A stretch of DNA of 64,000 nt, from positions 1-64,000 of the forward strand of contig JARUHP010000015.1 in NCBI GenBank assembly GCA_030005635.1, given 5' to 3'. The notes below the pieces were generated by a model. It saw only the letters and a list, made by a program, of their open reading frames with translations. It was not told the DNA's origin and made no database searches. A program made the translations under genes and the position numbers. Positions 16,883-26,354 of this stretch are shown here, piece after piece (position 1 is the stretch's first letter; each line of letters opens with the position of its first letter). This DNA is from Deltaproteobacteria bacterium IMCC39146. GTDB lineage: Bacteria; Desulfobacterota; Desulfuromonadia; Desulfuromonadales; BM103.

Positions 16883-17566
16883 CTATCTTGCGCCAAAGAT
16901 CGCAGTGCCGACGCGTACCATGGTTGAGCCTTCTTCAATGGCCACTTCAAAGTCGTGGCTCATGCCCATGGAGAGTTCATGCATGGTGACGTCTGCCAGG
17001 CCCAGAGCATTGATAGCTTCTGACAGTTCACGCAGTTGCCGGAAGTAAGGGCGTACTTCTTCCGGGTCAGCCCCCCAGGGAGGCAGGGCCATGAGACCCT
17101 TGATGCGGATATGCGGCAGTGGTGCGACCTTGCGAGCCAGGTCGATCAGGGCCTCGGCGGTGGTGCCCCCTTTGCTCTCCTCTTCGCCCAGGTTGACCTG
17201 GAGAAGAATGTCGACACAGGAGTCATCCTTGCCCCACTGACGATCTATCTCTTTTGCCAGGGAGAGGCGATCAACCGAGTGAATCATGGCCACTTTGCCG
17301 CGCAGGTATTTGACCTTGTTGGTCTGCAGCGCACCGATAAAGTGCCATTCGACCTCAGCGCTTACCTCATCAATCTTGGCAACACACTCCTGCACATAGC
17401 TCTCTCCGAACAAACTCTGTCCGGCGCTTGCCGCAGCAGCTATGTCTACAGCAGGTTTTTTCTTGGAGACTGCAATCAGTCGCACGCTTGCAGGGTCGCG
17501 CTGGCATTCCTGGCATATGCTTGCAATGCGTGCCGAGATTAGATTGATGTTGTTTGCGATATTCAT
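16883..17566 (-). CDS. YggS/PROSC family pyridoxal-phosphate homeostasis protein
   Basis: The protein has 227 residues, a single-domain fold III TIM barrel that binds PLP. The PLP lysine lies in 'RLIAVSKKKP' (about residues 29-38). The family signature 'SMGMSHDFEVAIEEGSTMVRVGTAIFG' closes the protein, and 'FIGALQTNKVKYL' is the usual mid-segment. Members buffer PLP and affect amino-acid and vitamin B6 balance rather than catalyse a known reaction. Only 6 bases separate it from maf upstream, so the two are probably one transcript. Confidence 0.93.
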   Translation of the reverse strand: MNIANNINLISARIASICQECQRDPASVRLIAVSKKKPAVDIAAAASAGQSLFGESYVQECVAKIDEVSAEVEWHFIGALQTNKVKYLRGKVAMIHSVDRLSLAKEIDRQWGKDDSCVDILLQVNLGEEESKGGTTAEALIDLARKVAPLPHIRIKGLMALPPWGADPEEVRPYFRQLRELSEAINALGLADVTMHELSMGMSHDFEVAIEEGSTMVRVGTAIFGAR

Positions 17567-17572
17567 AAGAGG

Positions 17573-18181
17573 TCAGTCTGAGACAGCAAAAAGTTCTATT
17601 GCGCCGAGTTCTTCAAGGGCAGCAATGACTTCACAGAGGGGAATGCCAACAACATTGGTGTAGCTACCTTCAATTCTGGGAACCATGAATGAGCCAATCC
17701 CCTGGATAGCGTAGGAGCCAGCCTTGTCAAAGGGTTCCCTGGTTGCAATGTACCCTTCAATTTCCTGACTTGTCAAATCCTTGAAAAAGACTTTGGTGGT
17801 GACTGCTGCGCTGATTGTGCGACCTGCCTGTCGATCATGAACGGCGTAGCCGGAGATGACGCGATGACTGCGACCGGAAAGGAGGGAGAGCATAAGCTTG
17901 GCCTCTGTCGCATCAACCGGTTTGCCGAGGATGTGATCGTCGCGGACCACGACGGTGTCGCTACCGATGAACCAGCGCCCGTGTTGCTGGGGGCGGTTGG
18001 CAACCTCCATCGCCTTGTCACAACTCAGGCGCACGACGTGAGCTTCCGGTGTTTCATCTGTCAAAAGGCGTTCGTCTGCATTGCTTGGCACGACCTGAAA
18101 GGTGATCCCGACCTGGCTGAGAAGCTCGCGGCGACGGTGTGACGCTGAAGCGAGGATAATATCCTGAAGCTCTTGAGGCAT
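17573..18181 (-). CDS. maf: Maf-family nucleoside triphosphate pyrophosphatase
   Basis: The protein has 202 residues. It shows the Maf N-terminal motif 'IILASASHRRRELLSQVGI', the 'IGSDTVV' active-site Asp segment, 'LGKPVDATEA' and 'MLSLLSGRSHRVISGYAV'. Maf proteins hydrolyse dTTP/UTP or modified nucleotides to the monophosphate and pyrophosphate, a housecleaning role in the cytoplasm. It lies between the GGDEF gene (27 bases) and the yggS-like gene (6 bases) on the same strand. Confidence 0.93.
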   Translation of the reverse strand: MPQELQDIILASASHRRRELLSQVGITFQVVPSNADERLLTDETPEAHVVRLSCDKAMEVANRPQQHGRWFIGSDTVVVRDDHILGKPVDATEAKLMLSLLSGRSHRVISGYAVHDRQAGRTISAAVTTKVFFKDLTSQEIEGYIATREPFDKAGSYAIQGIGSFMVPRIEGSYTNVVGIPLCEVIAALEELGAIELFAVSD

Positions 18182-18208
18182 GTGTGATTTCCGATGCTTG
18201 CTTGGGGG

Positions 18209-20257
18209 TTAATCTTGATACGAGAGGAGGGTCTGGCCTTCCATGTTGGCTTCGTAAAGAGCCAGGCGATTGCGCCCTGATTGTTTGGCGCTGTAAAGGG
18301 CCAGGTCCGCTGCATGGATCAGTTCATTGCTTGTGACGCCATCCGCGGGGAAGGTCGCGATGCCGATGCTGATTGTCAGACGACCGAGAGGCATGTGGCT
18401 TTCACCCGGGACGCTCTCGGCTTCTATGGCCCGGCGAATACGTTCGCCGACAAAAACGGATTCTTTTTTCCCGGTTCCCGGCAGGATCAGGCAAAATTCT
18501 TCTCCTCCGTAACGGGTGACGACATCCATTTCGCGGGCAGAACGACGCAAGATATCAGCTGTTTTGCGGAGGGCGTTGTCTCCGGCCAGGTGGCCACATA
18601 AGTCGTTGTAAATTTTAAAACTGTCCAGATCCGCCAGGATGATGCAGAAGCTCTGCTGTTGGCGCTCTCCGCGGCTGAACTCCTCTTGCAGGCGGTCTTC
18701 GAGAAAGCGTCTGTTATAGAGGCCGGTCAGTGGGTCGGTGATGGCGAGTTGCTCAAACTTGCCGGCTTTCTCCAGGGTCGCGGCCCGGTCGATCATCAGT
18801 AATGCATGGCCGGTAAAAGTCTGTATCAGGTTGAGGTCGGCCTCGGTGAAGTTGATGCCATTCTCCTTATCTGCCAGGTTGAGGACGCCGATCAGCCGAT
18901 CATTGGCTTCGAGGGGCAGGCTGATAAAGGACTTGGTTTTGAAGCGCGGCCGGTTTTTCGTGGCAACGCGGGTGTCTCTCTCTATATCGTTGACCAGCAT
19001 CGGGAAGCCACTCTTGGCGACCTGACCGGCAATCCCTTCACCGTAGGCTATGGACATGGTCTTTGCCAGGGACGAGGTCATCCCCTTGGCGGCTTCAATC
19101 TTCAGGGTCCCTTTTGTCTCATGTAACAGCATCAGGGAGCCACTGGTTGCGGTCAAGAGTTCGGTGGACATCTCAAGGATCTGCTGGTAGAGGTCTCGAC
19201 GGTTGCCTATCAGAGAGAGTTCGCTGATCATGGCGACCATGCGCGTTGAAAATTGGCGTTCAAGCTGTCGCCCTTCAGCGGTTTTCAGACTTTCCAGACG
19301 GCTTGCCAGACGATTGACCAGGAGTTCTATGAGGGCCTGGTCACGGCTGTGAAGGTTGATGTCCAGAACCACTACGGCTCCCAGGTAACTGTTGTTCTCC
19401 TTTAGCGGGAACAGAAGCGCTGTCTGGGTCTCCAGCCCCGGAAAGAATATCTTCAACTCTCCACCAGAGAGAACCTCCGGGTGTCCGCTTGTACTATCAA
19501 AGTGTGCGGCGAGATGTTTCTGGTTCAGTTGAAAGCTCTCCGCATCAAGACCGAGTGTTGAGTGAACGGTCATGGAGAGACCCGGCTGCTGCAGGACGAT
19601 CAGAACTTTGGGCAAGTTAAAGAGGACGACCAGGGCTTCACTGACGATCGCTACCGCCTGCTCACTCTCTTTGCAGTCGGCGAGATCCCGAGCCAGGTTC
19701 TGAACGGCTTCCAGTCTTTTCGTGGTGCGGGCCAGGCTGAGGGAGTGCAGTTGCTGATCGAGTAGTCGCGGCAGTGACCGGGAGATCTCATCGGCCATGG
19801 ATTCGGCTTCCGAGAGACTGAGTAGCTGAGGTGTGTTTCCTGATTCGAGAACCAGCGTTTTGCCTTCGTGGCGGTTTTCTCTCGCCAGCTTGCTGCGTGC
19901 CGTTTCACTCTGTTCAAAGACCCCGCCGCCGAGCAGGCAATCGGGAAGGTCATTGCTTTCAGGTAGAGGAATGGTGAAACAGATGAAGCCTTGTGCACAG
20001 CTTTGGATGACAGGTTGGTTGGTCAGCATGGCTTGTGAGATGCCGGCTTCCCAGGCTCGACAGCATTCAGCGCTACAGCGGAGTTCGCCACCGAGGGGAG
20101 CGCAGATGGTTTGAATGGCAGCGAGGAGACCCACGCGGCTTTGCTTTTCAGAATAAAGGGCGAGGTTAAACGGCGCGCTGAGCGGATGCTGGCGCAGCAT
20201 TTCAAGCAGGTCACGTGAATCGACCAGTTTGATAGATGATGTGGTGGTAAGTGCCAC
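18209..20257 (-). CDS. Diguanylate cyclase with PocR-like and two GAF domains
   Basis: The protein has 682 residues from a GTG preceded by GGGGG. Residues 12-175 resemble the PocR ligand-binding domain, with its Cys set (CSAECCRAW, then 'IQSCAQGFICFTIPL'). Two GAF domains follow at about 190-330 and 345-490; the second has the clear 'GEGIAGQVAKSGFPMLVND' motif. A GGDEF domain spans about 505-670 with DPLTGLYNRRFLE, the active-site loop RYGGEEF, and 'ISIGIATFPADG'. It should make c-di-GMP from two GTP. No RxxD inhibitory site is visible five residues before GGEEF. No transmembrane segment, so sensing is cytoplasmic. The signal is unknown. Confidence 0.9.
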   Translation of the reverse strand: MALTTTSSIKLVDSRDLLEMLRQHPLSAPFNLALYSEKQSRVGLLAAIQTICAPLGGELRCSAECCRAWEAGISQAMLTNQPVIQSCAQGFICFTIPLPESNDLPDCLLGGGVFEQSETARSKLARENRHEGKTLVLESGNTPQLLSLSEAESMADEISRSLPRLLDQQLHSLSLARTTKRLEAVQNLARDLADCKESEQAVAIVSEALVVLFNLPKVLIVLQQPGLSMTVHSTLGLDAESFQLNQKHLAAHFDSTSGHPEVLSGGELKIFFPGLETQTALLFPLKENNSYLGAVVVLDINLHSRDQALIELLVNRLASRLESLKTAEGRQLERQFSTRMVAMISELSLIGNRRDLYQQILEMSTELLTATSGSLMLLHETKGTLKIEAAKGMTSSLAKTMSIAYGEGIAGQVAKSGFPMLVNDIERDTRVATKNRPRFKTKSFISLPLEANDRLIGVLNLADKENGINFTEADLNLIQTFTGHALLMIDRAATLEKAGKFEQLAITDPLTGLYNRRFLEDRLQEEFSRGERQQQSFCIILADLDSFKIYNDLCGHLAGDNALRKTADILRRSAREMDVVTRYGGEEFCLILPGTGKKESVFVGERIRRAIEAESVPGESHMPLGRLTISIGIATFPADGVTSNELIHAADLALYSAKQSGRNRLALYEANMEGQTLLSYQD

Positions 20258-20371
20258 CGCGTGCCCCCGATGCGATTGGAAAATACAAACAGATTGCGTA
20301 ATAGGAAATGATTTGCTGATATTAACTTCTGATATTAACAGGTATTTTACTCTCTGGCAATCTTGTAGCCG

Positions 20372-21682
20372 TTACTCTTTCTCAACTTTAAACCACAGAT
20401 CAAGATCGGCCAGGGCACGATCTGCCAAGGCCTGACGACGGTCGCGACGCTTGCGGATACGTTGCTCAAGTGCCGGGAAGAGGCCATAGGTGATATTCAT
20501 CGGCTGAAAGTTTTCGGCAGATGCTGTGACCGGGTAGTTGAGCAAGGCCCCCAGGGCCGTCGTCAACGGTGGTGTCGGGAAGTTGTGCTCCTGATAACAG
20601 GCCGCGGCCGAGAGACCGGCTAAAAAGCCGCTGGCGGCAGATTCGACATAGCCTTCGACACCAGTGATCTGTCCGGCAAAGAAGATATTGGGCGCTCCCT
20701 TCAATTGCATGGTCTCGGTCAGGCAGGTGGGCGCGTTGATGAAGGTGTTGCGGTGCATGCTGCCCAATCGGGCGAACTTGACCTTCTCCAGGCCGGGTAT
20801 GGTGCGGAAGACGCGCTCCTGCTCCGGGTAGGTCAGTTTGGTCTGGAAGCCGACCAGGTTGTAAAGGTTGGCGTGTTTGTCATCCTGACGCAATTGAATG
20901 ACAGCAAAGGGGTCGCGTCCGGTTCGTGGGTCACGCAGGCCGACCGGCTTCATGGGACCAAAGGCCAGAGTCATCTCGCCGCGTTCAGCTAGAACTTCTA
21001 CCGGCATGCAGCCTTCGAAGTGGACCACCTTTTCAAAGTCATGCGGTACGACCTTGTCACCTTTACAGAGGGCTTCGACGAAGGTGAGGTACTGCTCTTT
21101 GTTAAAGGGGCAATTGAGGTAGTCTGCGCCGCCACGATCGTAGCGTGAGGCGGCATAAACCTGCTCCATATCGATCGAATCGGCCTCTACGATCGGTGCT
21201 ATGGCATCGTAGAAATATAGGTGCTCCTGGCCTGTCAGGGCTCCAATCTTTTTCGCTAGTGCATCAGAGGTTAGTGGGCCGCTGGCGATGATCACAATAC
21301 GGTCATCGGGAATCTCTGTGACCTCCTGCCGATGCAGGGTAATCAGAGGATGTTCCTCGATGCTGCAGGTGATCTGCTCAGCAAAGCCTTCCCGATCGAC
21401 AGCTAGAGCTCCTCCGGCCGGAACCGCATGGGCATCGGCGGTTGTGATGAAGAGACTGCCACAACGCCGCAGCTCTTCCTTCAGAAGACCAACAGCGTTG
21501 TGCGTGGCAGTGCCGCGCAGGGAGTTGGAGCAGACCAGCTCGCTGAGACTGTCACTCTGATGCGCGGGTGTCATCCGCTGCGGGCGCATCTCAAAGAGAT
21601 CCACCGAAATGCCTTTGCCGGCAATTTGCCAGGCGGCTTCACAGCCGGCAAGGCCGGCGCCGATAATGGTGATAGGTTTCAT
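20372..21682 (-). CDS. trmFO: TrmFO, folate-dependent tRNA (uracil-54-C5) methyltransferase
   Basis: The protein has 436 residues. It makes ribothymidine at position 54 of tRNA using methylene-tetrahydrofolate and FADH2. The start at 21682 puts the FAD motif [13 protein letters not shown] at the N-terminus, as in the family; the frame extends 25 codons upstream without homology. Diagnostic segments are 'LVCSNSLRG', '[15 protein letters not shown]', '[14 protein letters not shown]', '[16 protein letters not shown]' and '[16 protein letters not shown]'. It is common for trmFO to lie beside topA and dprA, as here. Confidence 0.96.
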   Translation of the reverse strand: MKPITIIGAGLAGCEAAWQIAGKGISVDLFEMRPQRMTPAHQSDSLSELVCSNSLRGTATHNAVGLLKEELRRCGSLFITTADAHAVPAGGALAVDREGFAEQITCSIEEHPLITLHRQEVTEIPDDRIVIIASGPLTSDALAKKIGALTGQEHLYFYDAIAPIVEADSIDMEQVYAASRYDRGGADYLNCPFNKEQYLTFVEALCKGDKVVPHDFEKVVHFEGCMPVEVLAERGEMTLAFGPMKPVGLRDPRTGRDPFAVIQLRQDDKHANLYNLVGFQTKLTYPEQERVFRTIPGLEKVKFARLGSMHRNTFINAPTCLTETMQLKGAPNIFFAGQITGVEGYVESAASGFLAGLSAAACYQEHNFPTPPLTTALGALLNYPVTASAENFQPMNITYGLFPALEQRIRKRRDRRQALADRALADLDLWFKVEKE

Positions 21683-21774
21683 GATAGATATTCCAAAAGG
21701 ATTAAGAGTTGTTTTTTTTCTGCGAATCAGTAGTTTAGCGGGTACTTGGCTTAACAAGCAAAACTAAAAAACAT

Positions 21775-21880
21775 TTTTGGACGCAGATCAAGGCTGATGA
21801 ACGCAGATGAAAAACGAACCATAAACTTTTCTGCGTTTTGTTTTTGATTCTATCTGCCCTGATCAGGTTTTATCTGCTTC
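21775..21880. repeat. Dispersed imperfect palindrome (ACGCAGAT type)
   Basis: GACGCAGATCAAGGCTGATGAACGCAGAT-type sequence (21780-21810) recurs as its approximate reverse complement at about 21835-21880 (TCTGCG, ATCTGCCCTGATCAGG, TATCTGC). This is the first of several long intergenic imperfect palindromes in the window. It lies between topA and trmFO, downstream of the topA terminator. Confidence 0.5.
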
Positions 21881-21951
21881 CAATTAAAGGTTTGTTTGTC
21901 TGGTTTAGCCTTGGTTTGTCTGTGTCAAGTGACACTGTCTTAAGGGCAGAA

Positions 21952-21976
21952 AAGGCCGAGCAATAAGCCCGGCCTT
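21952..21976 (-). terminator. Intrinsic terminator after topA
   Basis: On the minus strand, AAGGCCGGGC, a short loop, and GCTCGGCCTT form a stem followed by TTCT. It begins 26 bases after the topA stop codon. The stem has one mismatch. Confidence 0.7.
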
Positions 21977-22001
21977 CTCTTGTTTGTATGTCGAGCCTGA
22001 C

Positions 22002-24419
22002 TCAGGCGTCCTTTTTGGCAGTTTTCTTGGCGGCTGGTTTTTTTGCCGGCGTCTTTTTCGCCGGAGTCTTCTTGGCGGTGGTTTTCTTGGCAGTCTTCTT
22101 GGCCGGAGCCTTTTTAGCTGCTGCTTTTTTTGGAGCTGCTTTTTTCTCCGGCGGGATCAATTCCTTCTCCCATTCACACTCTTCCTGAGGGCATCTCTGT
22201 ACTGTGCCCCAGCGTTTGGTGGTTTTGATCTCGGTCAGTGGCCAGGAGCACTTCGGGCAGGCTTCCTGCTTCGGTGGATTCCAGAGCGCGTACTTGCACT
22301 TCGGGTAGCGGTTGCAGGAGTAGAAGATTTTGCCGTAGCGGCTCTTCTTCTCTGTCATTTCACCCTCTTTGCACTGTGGACAGTCGATGCCGAGGGCCTT
22401 GGGCTTTTCCAGCGGCTGGATGTTCTTGCACCCTGGGTAGGCGCTGCAAGCCAGGAATTTGCCGTAGCGGCCGGCTTTGATCAGCATCCCCGCACCGCAC
22501 TTGTCGCATTTCTCGTCCGACATCACGGGTTCTTCTGCGGGCTGCCCGTCACTTGATAACGGTTCGGTATGCCGGCAGTCAGGAAATCCGGAACAGGCCA
22601 GGAAGCGTCCAGAGCGGCCAAGCTTGATGACCAGTTCTTTACTGCACTCCGGGCAGGTCTTGTCGGTTTTCTCGGTGGTCAGGTCGGCTTTGCTGACTTC
22701 CTGCTCCTTCTGTTTGATCAAGGCGATGAAGGGCCCCCAGAACTGTTCGACCGACGGTGTCCACTCTTTCTCGCCGCGGGAGATGGCGTCGAGGTCTTCT
22801 TCCAACGCTGCGGTGAAATCGTAGTCGACATAGCGACTGAAGTGCTCGGTAAGCAATTTGGCGACGACTCGACCAACATCTTCAGGATAGAAGACGCGTT
22901 TTTCCAGCCGGACGTATTTGCGGGTTACCAGCGTGTTCATGATGTTGGCGTAGGTGGAAGGACGGCCAATGCCGTACTCCTCGAGAGTTTTAACCAGGCT
23001 CGCTTCTGTGAAGCGCGGTGGTGGTTGAGTGAAATGCTGTTCCGGAGTCAACTGCTCACGCTTCAGAACCTCGTCTTTGCTGAGAGAGGGCAACAGCCCT
23101 TCCTGGTCTTCCTCGTCACCGTTATCTGTGCCTTCAATGTAGAGGGTCATAAAGCCGGGGAAACGGATAGTCTGGCCCGCAGCACGGAAGGTGTAGCGCT
23201 CGCCAGCGGAGATGTCGATACTGGTCGCGTCAAAGATCGCCTGTGTCATCTGCGAGGCGACGGTGCGCTTCCAGATCAACTGATAGAGGCGGAATTGGTC
23301 GGTTGTCAGGTGTCTTTTGATCTGGTCCGGCGTATGGGCAATTGATGTGGGACGGACGGCCTCATGGGCCTCCTGAGCGTTCTTGCTCTTGTTTTTGAAG
23401 GCACGTGGCTTGTCGAGAGCGTAATCTTTGCCATACATCTGGCTGATAACCTCCCGGGCTTCGCTGGTGGCCTGCTCCGACAAGGCGACTGAGTCAGTAC
23501 GCATGTAGGTGATCAGGCCGAGGCTGCCTTCGCCGACATCAATACCCTCGTAGAGCTTCTGGGCGGTAGACATGGTTTTGCGCGCCGAAAAGCCGAGCTT
23601 ACGGTTGGCTTCCTGCTGCAGGGTGCTGGTTGTGAAAGGTGCAGCAGGGTTACGCTTACGTTCCTTCTTCTCAACCTTGGCGATGCGGAACTCGGCTTGT
23701 GTCAGGTCGGCCATAATGGCATCGGCCTCGGTCTGACAACTGATGGCGAACTTGTCGAGTTTTTTACCGTCCTGACTATGCAACTTTGCACCAAAGCCAG
23801 CTCCGGCGGCATTTGCCAGCAGAGCTTCGATAGTCCAGTACTCTCTCGGTTCGAAGGCCTCAATTTCACCTTCACGTTGGCAGATCAGGCGTAGGGCGAC
23901 GGATTGGACGCGGCCAGCTGAAAGGCCGTAGCGGATCTTTTTCCAGAGGAAGGGCGAGAGGTTAAAGCCGACCAGATAATCGAGAATAGAGCGGGCCTGC
24001 TGTGCATCGACCATGTCGCGGTCAATCTGGCGGGGGTTGGCCATCGCAGCATCGATCGCCGGTTTGGTGATCTCGTGAAAGGTGACGCGTTTAACCTTCG
24101 GGTGATCTCCCTGCTCGTCGATGTTAAGAGCTTCGAGCAGGTGCCAGGCAATTGCTTCGCCCTCGCGGTCGAGGTCAGTGGCCAGAATCAGTTCATCGCT
24201 CTTGGCCACTTCTTTCTTCAGCAGGTCAATGTGCTTTTGACTCTCAGCCAGTATCTGGTAGTTGGGTACGAAGCCGTTTTCGGTGTCCACTGAACCCTGT
24301 TTGCTGGGCAGGGCACGCACATGTCCGTAGGAGGCCAGAACTTTGTAGCCCTTGCCGAGAAATTTCTCGATGGTTTTGGCTTTGGCGGGTGATTCAACGA
24401 TAACTAGGGATTTAGCCAT
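22002..24419 (-). CDS. topA: DNA topoisomerase I with Lys/Ala-rich tail
   Basis: The protein has 805 residues. It relaxes negative supercoils by single-strand passage. The Toprim domain is at about 3-130 (LVIVESPAKAKTIEKFLG, then ATDLDREGEAIAWHL). The catalytic Tyr is in 'GLITYMRTDS' near residue 310. Four C-terminal zinc-ribbon modules follow (CPEC...C-x5-C, CDKC, CPQC, CPKC). The last 45 residues are a low-complexity tail of AAKK/PAKK units, resembling histone-H1-like extensions, which probably adds nonspecific DNA affinity. A terminator separates it from smg upstream, so it has its own promoter. Confidence 0.97.
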   Translation of the reverse strand: MAKSLVIVESPAKAKTIEKFLGKGYKVLASYGHVRALPSKQGSVDTENGFVPNYQILAESQKHIDLLKKEVAKSDELILATDLDREGEAIAWHLLEALNIDEQGDHPKVKRVTFHEITKPAIDAAMANPRQIDRDMVDAQQARSILDYLVGFNLSPFLWKKIRYGLSAGRVQSVALRLICQREGEIEAFEPREYWTIEALLANAAGAGFGAKLHSQDGKKLDKFAISCQTEADAIMADLTQAEFRIAKVEKKERKRNPAAPFTTSTLQQEANRKLGFSARKTMSTAQKLYEGIDVGEGSLGLITYMRTDSVALSEQATSEAREVISQMYGKDYALDKPRAFKNKSKNAQEAHEAVRPTSIAHTPDQIKRHLTTDQFRLYQLIWKRTVASQMTQAIFDATSIDISAGERYTFRAAGQTIRFPGFMTLYIEGTDNGDEEDQEGLLPSLSKDEVLKREQLTPEQHFTQPPPRFTEASLVKTLEEYGIGRPSTYANIMNTLVTRKYVRLEKRVFYPEDVGRVVAKLLTEHFSRYVDYDFTAALEEDLDAISRGEKEWTPSVEQFWGPFIALIKQKEQEVSKADLTTEKTDKTCPECSKELVIKLGRSGRFLACSGFPDCRHTEPLSSDGQPAEEPVMSDEKCDKCGAGMLIKAGRYGKFLACSAYPGCKNIQPLEKPKALGIDCPQCKEGEMTEKKSRYGKIFYSCNRYPKCKYALWNPPKQEACPKCSWPLTEIKTTKRWGTVQRCPQEECEWEKELIPPEKKAAPKKAAAKKAPAKKTAKKTTAKKTPAKKTPAKKPAAKKTAKKDA

Positions 24420-24452
24420 AATGTTTGCTCAAATCTTTTTTTTAGAAAATAA

Positions 24453-24480
24453 AAAGGCCGCAGGGTGGCCCGCAGCCTTT
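24453..24480 (-). terminator. Intrinsic terminator after dprA-smg
   Basis: On the minus strand, AAAGGCTGCGGG, a CCA loop region and CCCTGCGGCCTTT form an imperfect stem followed by TTATTTT. It starts 6 bases beyond the smg stop codon and lies upstream of topA. Confidence 0.75.
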
Positions 24481-24486
24481 ATCTTG

Positions 24487-24960
24487 TCAGTTAAGTAAAC
24501 GTTGCCAGTCATCTTCGAGCAGGCAGTCGAATTCCCTGCGCCATTCGTTCTGTGAGTTGGCGAACATGGCCAGTACCGTAATGGTTTTAATCTCTTTCAG
24601 GGTGACCTCGTCTTCTGCCATCAGCAGCGCCTTGTCGATGACTTCTTCCTGGACTTCGTCATCCAGAATCCCCATGGTTCTCAAGCGGGTTAAGAAGCCG
24701 CGGGCATCTGAAGACAGCGTCCGGTTCTCTTCTGTGGTAAAGACCCGGTGACTGAGCGATGGGATGTTCAACGAGGTCTCGCTGCCGGATGGTGCGCAAA
24801 GTGCCTGACTTTCCATCCAGCAGAAAGCGGCATCGATCTCTTCGGCCTCAAAGCCAACAGACAGCAACTCTTCGACAAGATCGTTCTCAGTCGCCATGTC
24901 GCGATCATCGAGAAAGTATTGGGCGATGAAGCTTACAATTGCCAGGACCCGTTCTCTCAA
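24487..24960 (-). CDS. smg: Smg/DUF494 family protein
   Basis: The protein has 157 residues from a TTG start with GGAG 10 bases upstream. It aligns with the DUF494/Smg family: 'VLAIVSFIAQYF' at the start, 'LVEELLSVGFEAEEIDAAFCWME', 'RGFLTRLRTMGILD' and 'EVIDKALLMAEDEVTLKEIKTITVLAMF'. The all-helical family is typically found between dprA and topA, as here (27 bases after dprA). No biochemical function is established. Confidence 0.9.
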   Translation of the reverse strand: MRERVLAIVSFIAQYFLDDRDMATENDLVEELLSVGFEAEEIDAAFCWMESQALCAPSGSETSLNIPSLSHRVFTTEENRTLSSDARGFLTRLRTMGILDDEVQEEVIDKALLMAEDEVTLKEIKTITVLAMFANSQNEWRREFDCLLEDDWQRLLN

Positions 24961-24987
24961 GCAGACTCCGTTGTACTTTTGAAAGTT

Positions 24988-26082
24988 TCAGCGTGCCTGG
25001 CGACCTCGTATATAACGACCGCCTGGCAGCTTTTCAGCATAATCCTGTAGCTCTAGCTGCAGTAAAATAGCCGAAAGCTCCATAGGTGTCAACCCACTTT
25101 CCCCAGCAAGTTCATCGCTGTGACGCGGGTTTAGGTCGAGTTTGGAGAGCACCCTGCTGGCCGGTTGCGAAAGGTTGTAATCCTTTTTGTGCCGGTTACT
25201 AGCCCTTTCTCTGCCCCCTCCGGTCATGCCAAGAATCTCAAGAACTTCTGAGGCTTCCGTAACTGGATGCGCGCCCTGTTTGATAAGGAGGTTTGGTCCA
25301 TAGCTGGTTTTGCGGTCTATACCACCGGGGACGGCCATGACTTCTCGCCCTTGCTCGAGGGCAAATTCGGCAGTAATCAGTGAGCCGCTGTTGCGGGCTG
25401 CTTCAACGACCAGGGTTGCTTTGCTTAAGCCGCTTATGATGCGATTGCGGCCGGGGAAATGCCCGGGCAAAGGTTCTGTGCCGGGAGCGTATTCGGAGAG
25501 AAGTGCGCCTTGCTCTATGATCTTTTGATACAAATTTTTGTTTTCACGAGGATAAACAAGGTCGAGACCGCAACCGAGAACGGCCACAGTCTTGCCCTCA
25601 CCATTTAAAACACCGCGGTGCGCTGCAGTGTCGATGCCGCGAGCAAGGCCACTACTGATAACAACACCGGCTTCTGCCACCTGCTCTGCAATTTTTTCGG
25701 TGAAAATTCTTCCGACCTCTGTCGGATAGCGTGCTCCGACGATGGCAAGAGATGGCTCTACGGGCAGGACACCACAACCGTAGAGCAGTGCGGGCGGGTC
25801 AGGAATCTGACGGAGCTGAGGTGGATACTCTGTATCCCAGAGAGTGATGAGCCAGCCGTTCATTTTATTCAGGCTCTGACAGGCCTGTTGTACGGTCTCT
25901 GAATTCGAATCAGGGACCACCTCTGCCATACCCTGGCGCAGACCGGGTAACTTGGGCCATCCTCTTCGGGCCGCTTCAAGTGCGTTTTGAGGTGTTTCGA
26001 AATGTTTGATCAGGGAGATCAGGCCGACTCGGCCAAGTTTTGGGGTGAGCTGCAAGCGCAGCCAGGGCAGCAGGTGATCCAT
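24988..26082 (-). CDS. dprA: DprA, DNA-processing protein
   Basis: The protein has 364 residues. In transformation DprA protects incoming single-stranded DNA and loads RecA. The Rossmann-like core is clear: 'LAIVGARYPTEVG', 'VISSGLARGIDTAAHRGVL', 'TVAVLGCGLDLVYPREN', 'LSEYAPGTEPLPGHFPGRNRIISGLS', and 'VMAVPGGIDRKTSYGPNLLIKQGA'. A C-terminal winged-helix-like domain follows (SRVLSKLDLNPRHSDELAGESGL). The RBS GGAGGG is strong. It is the first gene of the dprA-smg unit. Confidence 0.96.
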   Translation of the reverse strand: MDHLLPWLRLQLTPKLGRVGLISLIKHFETPQNALEAARRGWPKLPGLRQGMAEVVPDSNSETVQQACQSLNKMNGWLITLWDTEYPPQLRQIPDPPALLYGCGVLPVEPSLAIVGARYPTEVGRIFTEKIAEQVAEAGVVISSGLARGIDTAAHRGVLNGEGKTVAVLGCGLDLVYPRENKNLYQKIIEQGALLSEYAPGTEPLPGHFPGRNRIISGLSKATLVVEAARNSGSLITAEFALEQGREVMAVPGGIDRKTSYGPNLLIKQGAHPVTEASEVLEILGMTGGGRERASNRHKKDYNLSQPASRVLSKLDLNPRHSDELAGESGLTPMELSAILLQLELQDYAEKLPGGRYIRGRQAR

Positions 26083-26285
26083 AAAATCCCTCCATGCAGA
26101 TTATGACAAGTGTTTCATTGAATAAAATGACAAATAAAGTTCAAACAGAGATCAAAGATAAAGCATTCCGTTGCCAATGCAACCAACGAAAATGAAAAAA
26201 ATTAGGATATTCTTACTAAAAACATAACGAGATTTGCTCTTTTTCGTCTTCTCTGTCTTCTCTGTGGTGAAAGTCTTTTACAGAA

Positions 26286-26319
26286 AAAAGGATGGGCCAA
26301 GAAAACGGCCCATCCTTTT
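26286..26319 (-). terminator. Strong intrinsic terminator after the LysM gene
   Basis: The arms 26286-26298 and 26307-26319 are a perfect 13-bp inverted repeat (GGATGGGCC core) with an 8-base loop. On the minus strand the hairpin is followed by a T-run (TTTTTTCTG). It lies 36 bases after the LysM gene stop. Confidence 0.9.
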
Positions 26320-26354
26320 GAAATGTAGTTTTTCCAGAAAGAAGCTCCCCAGAG

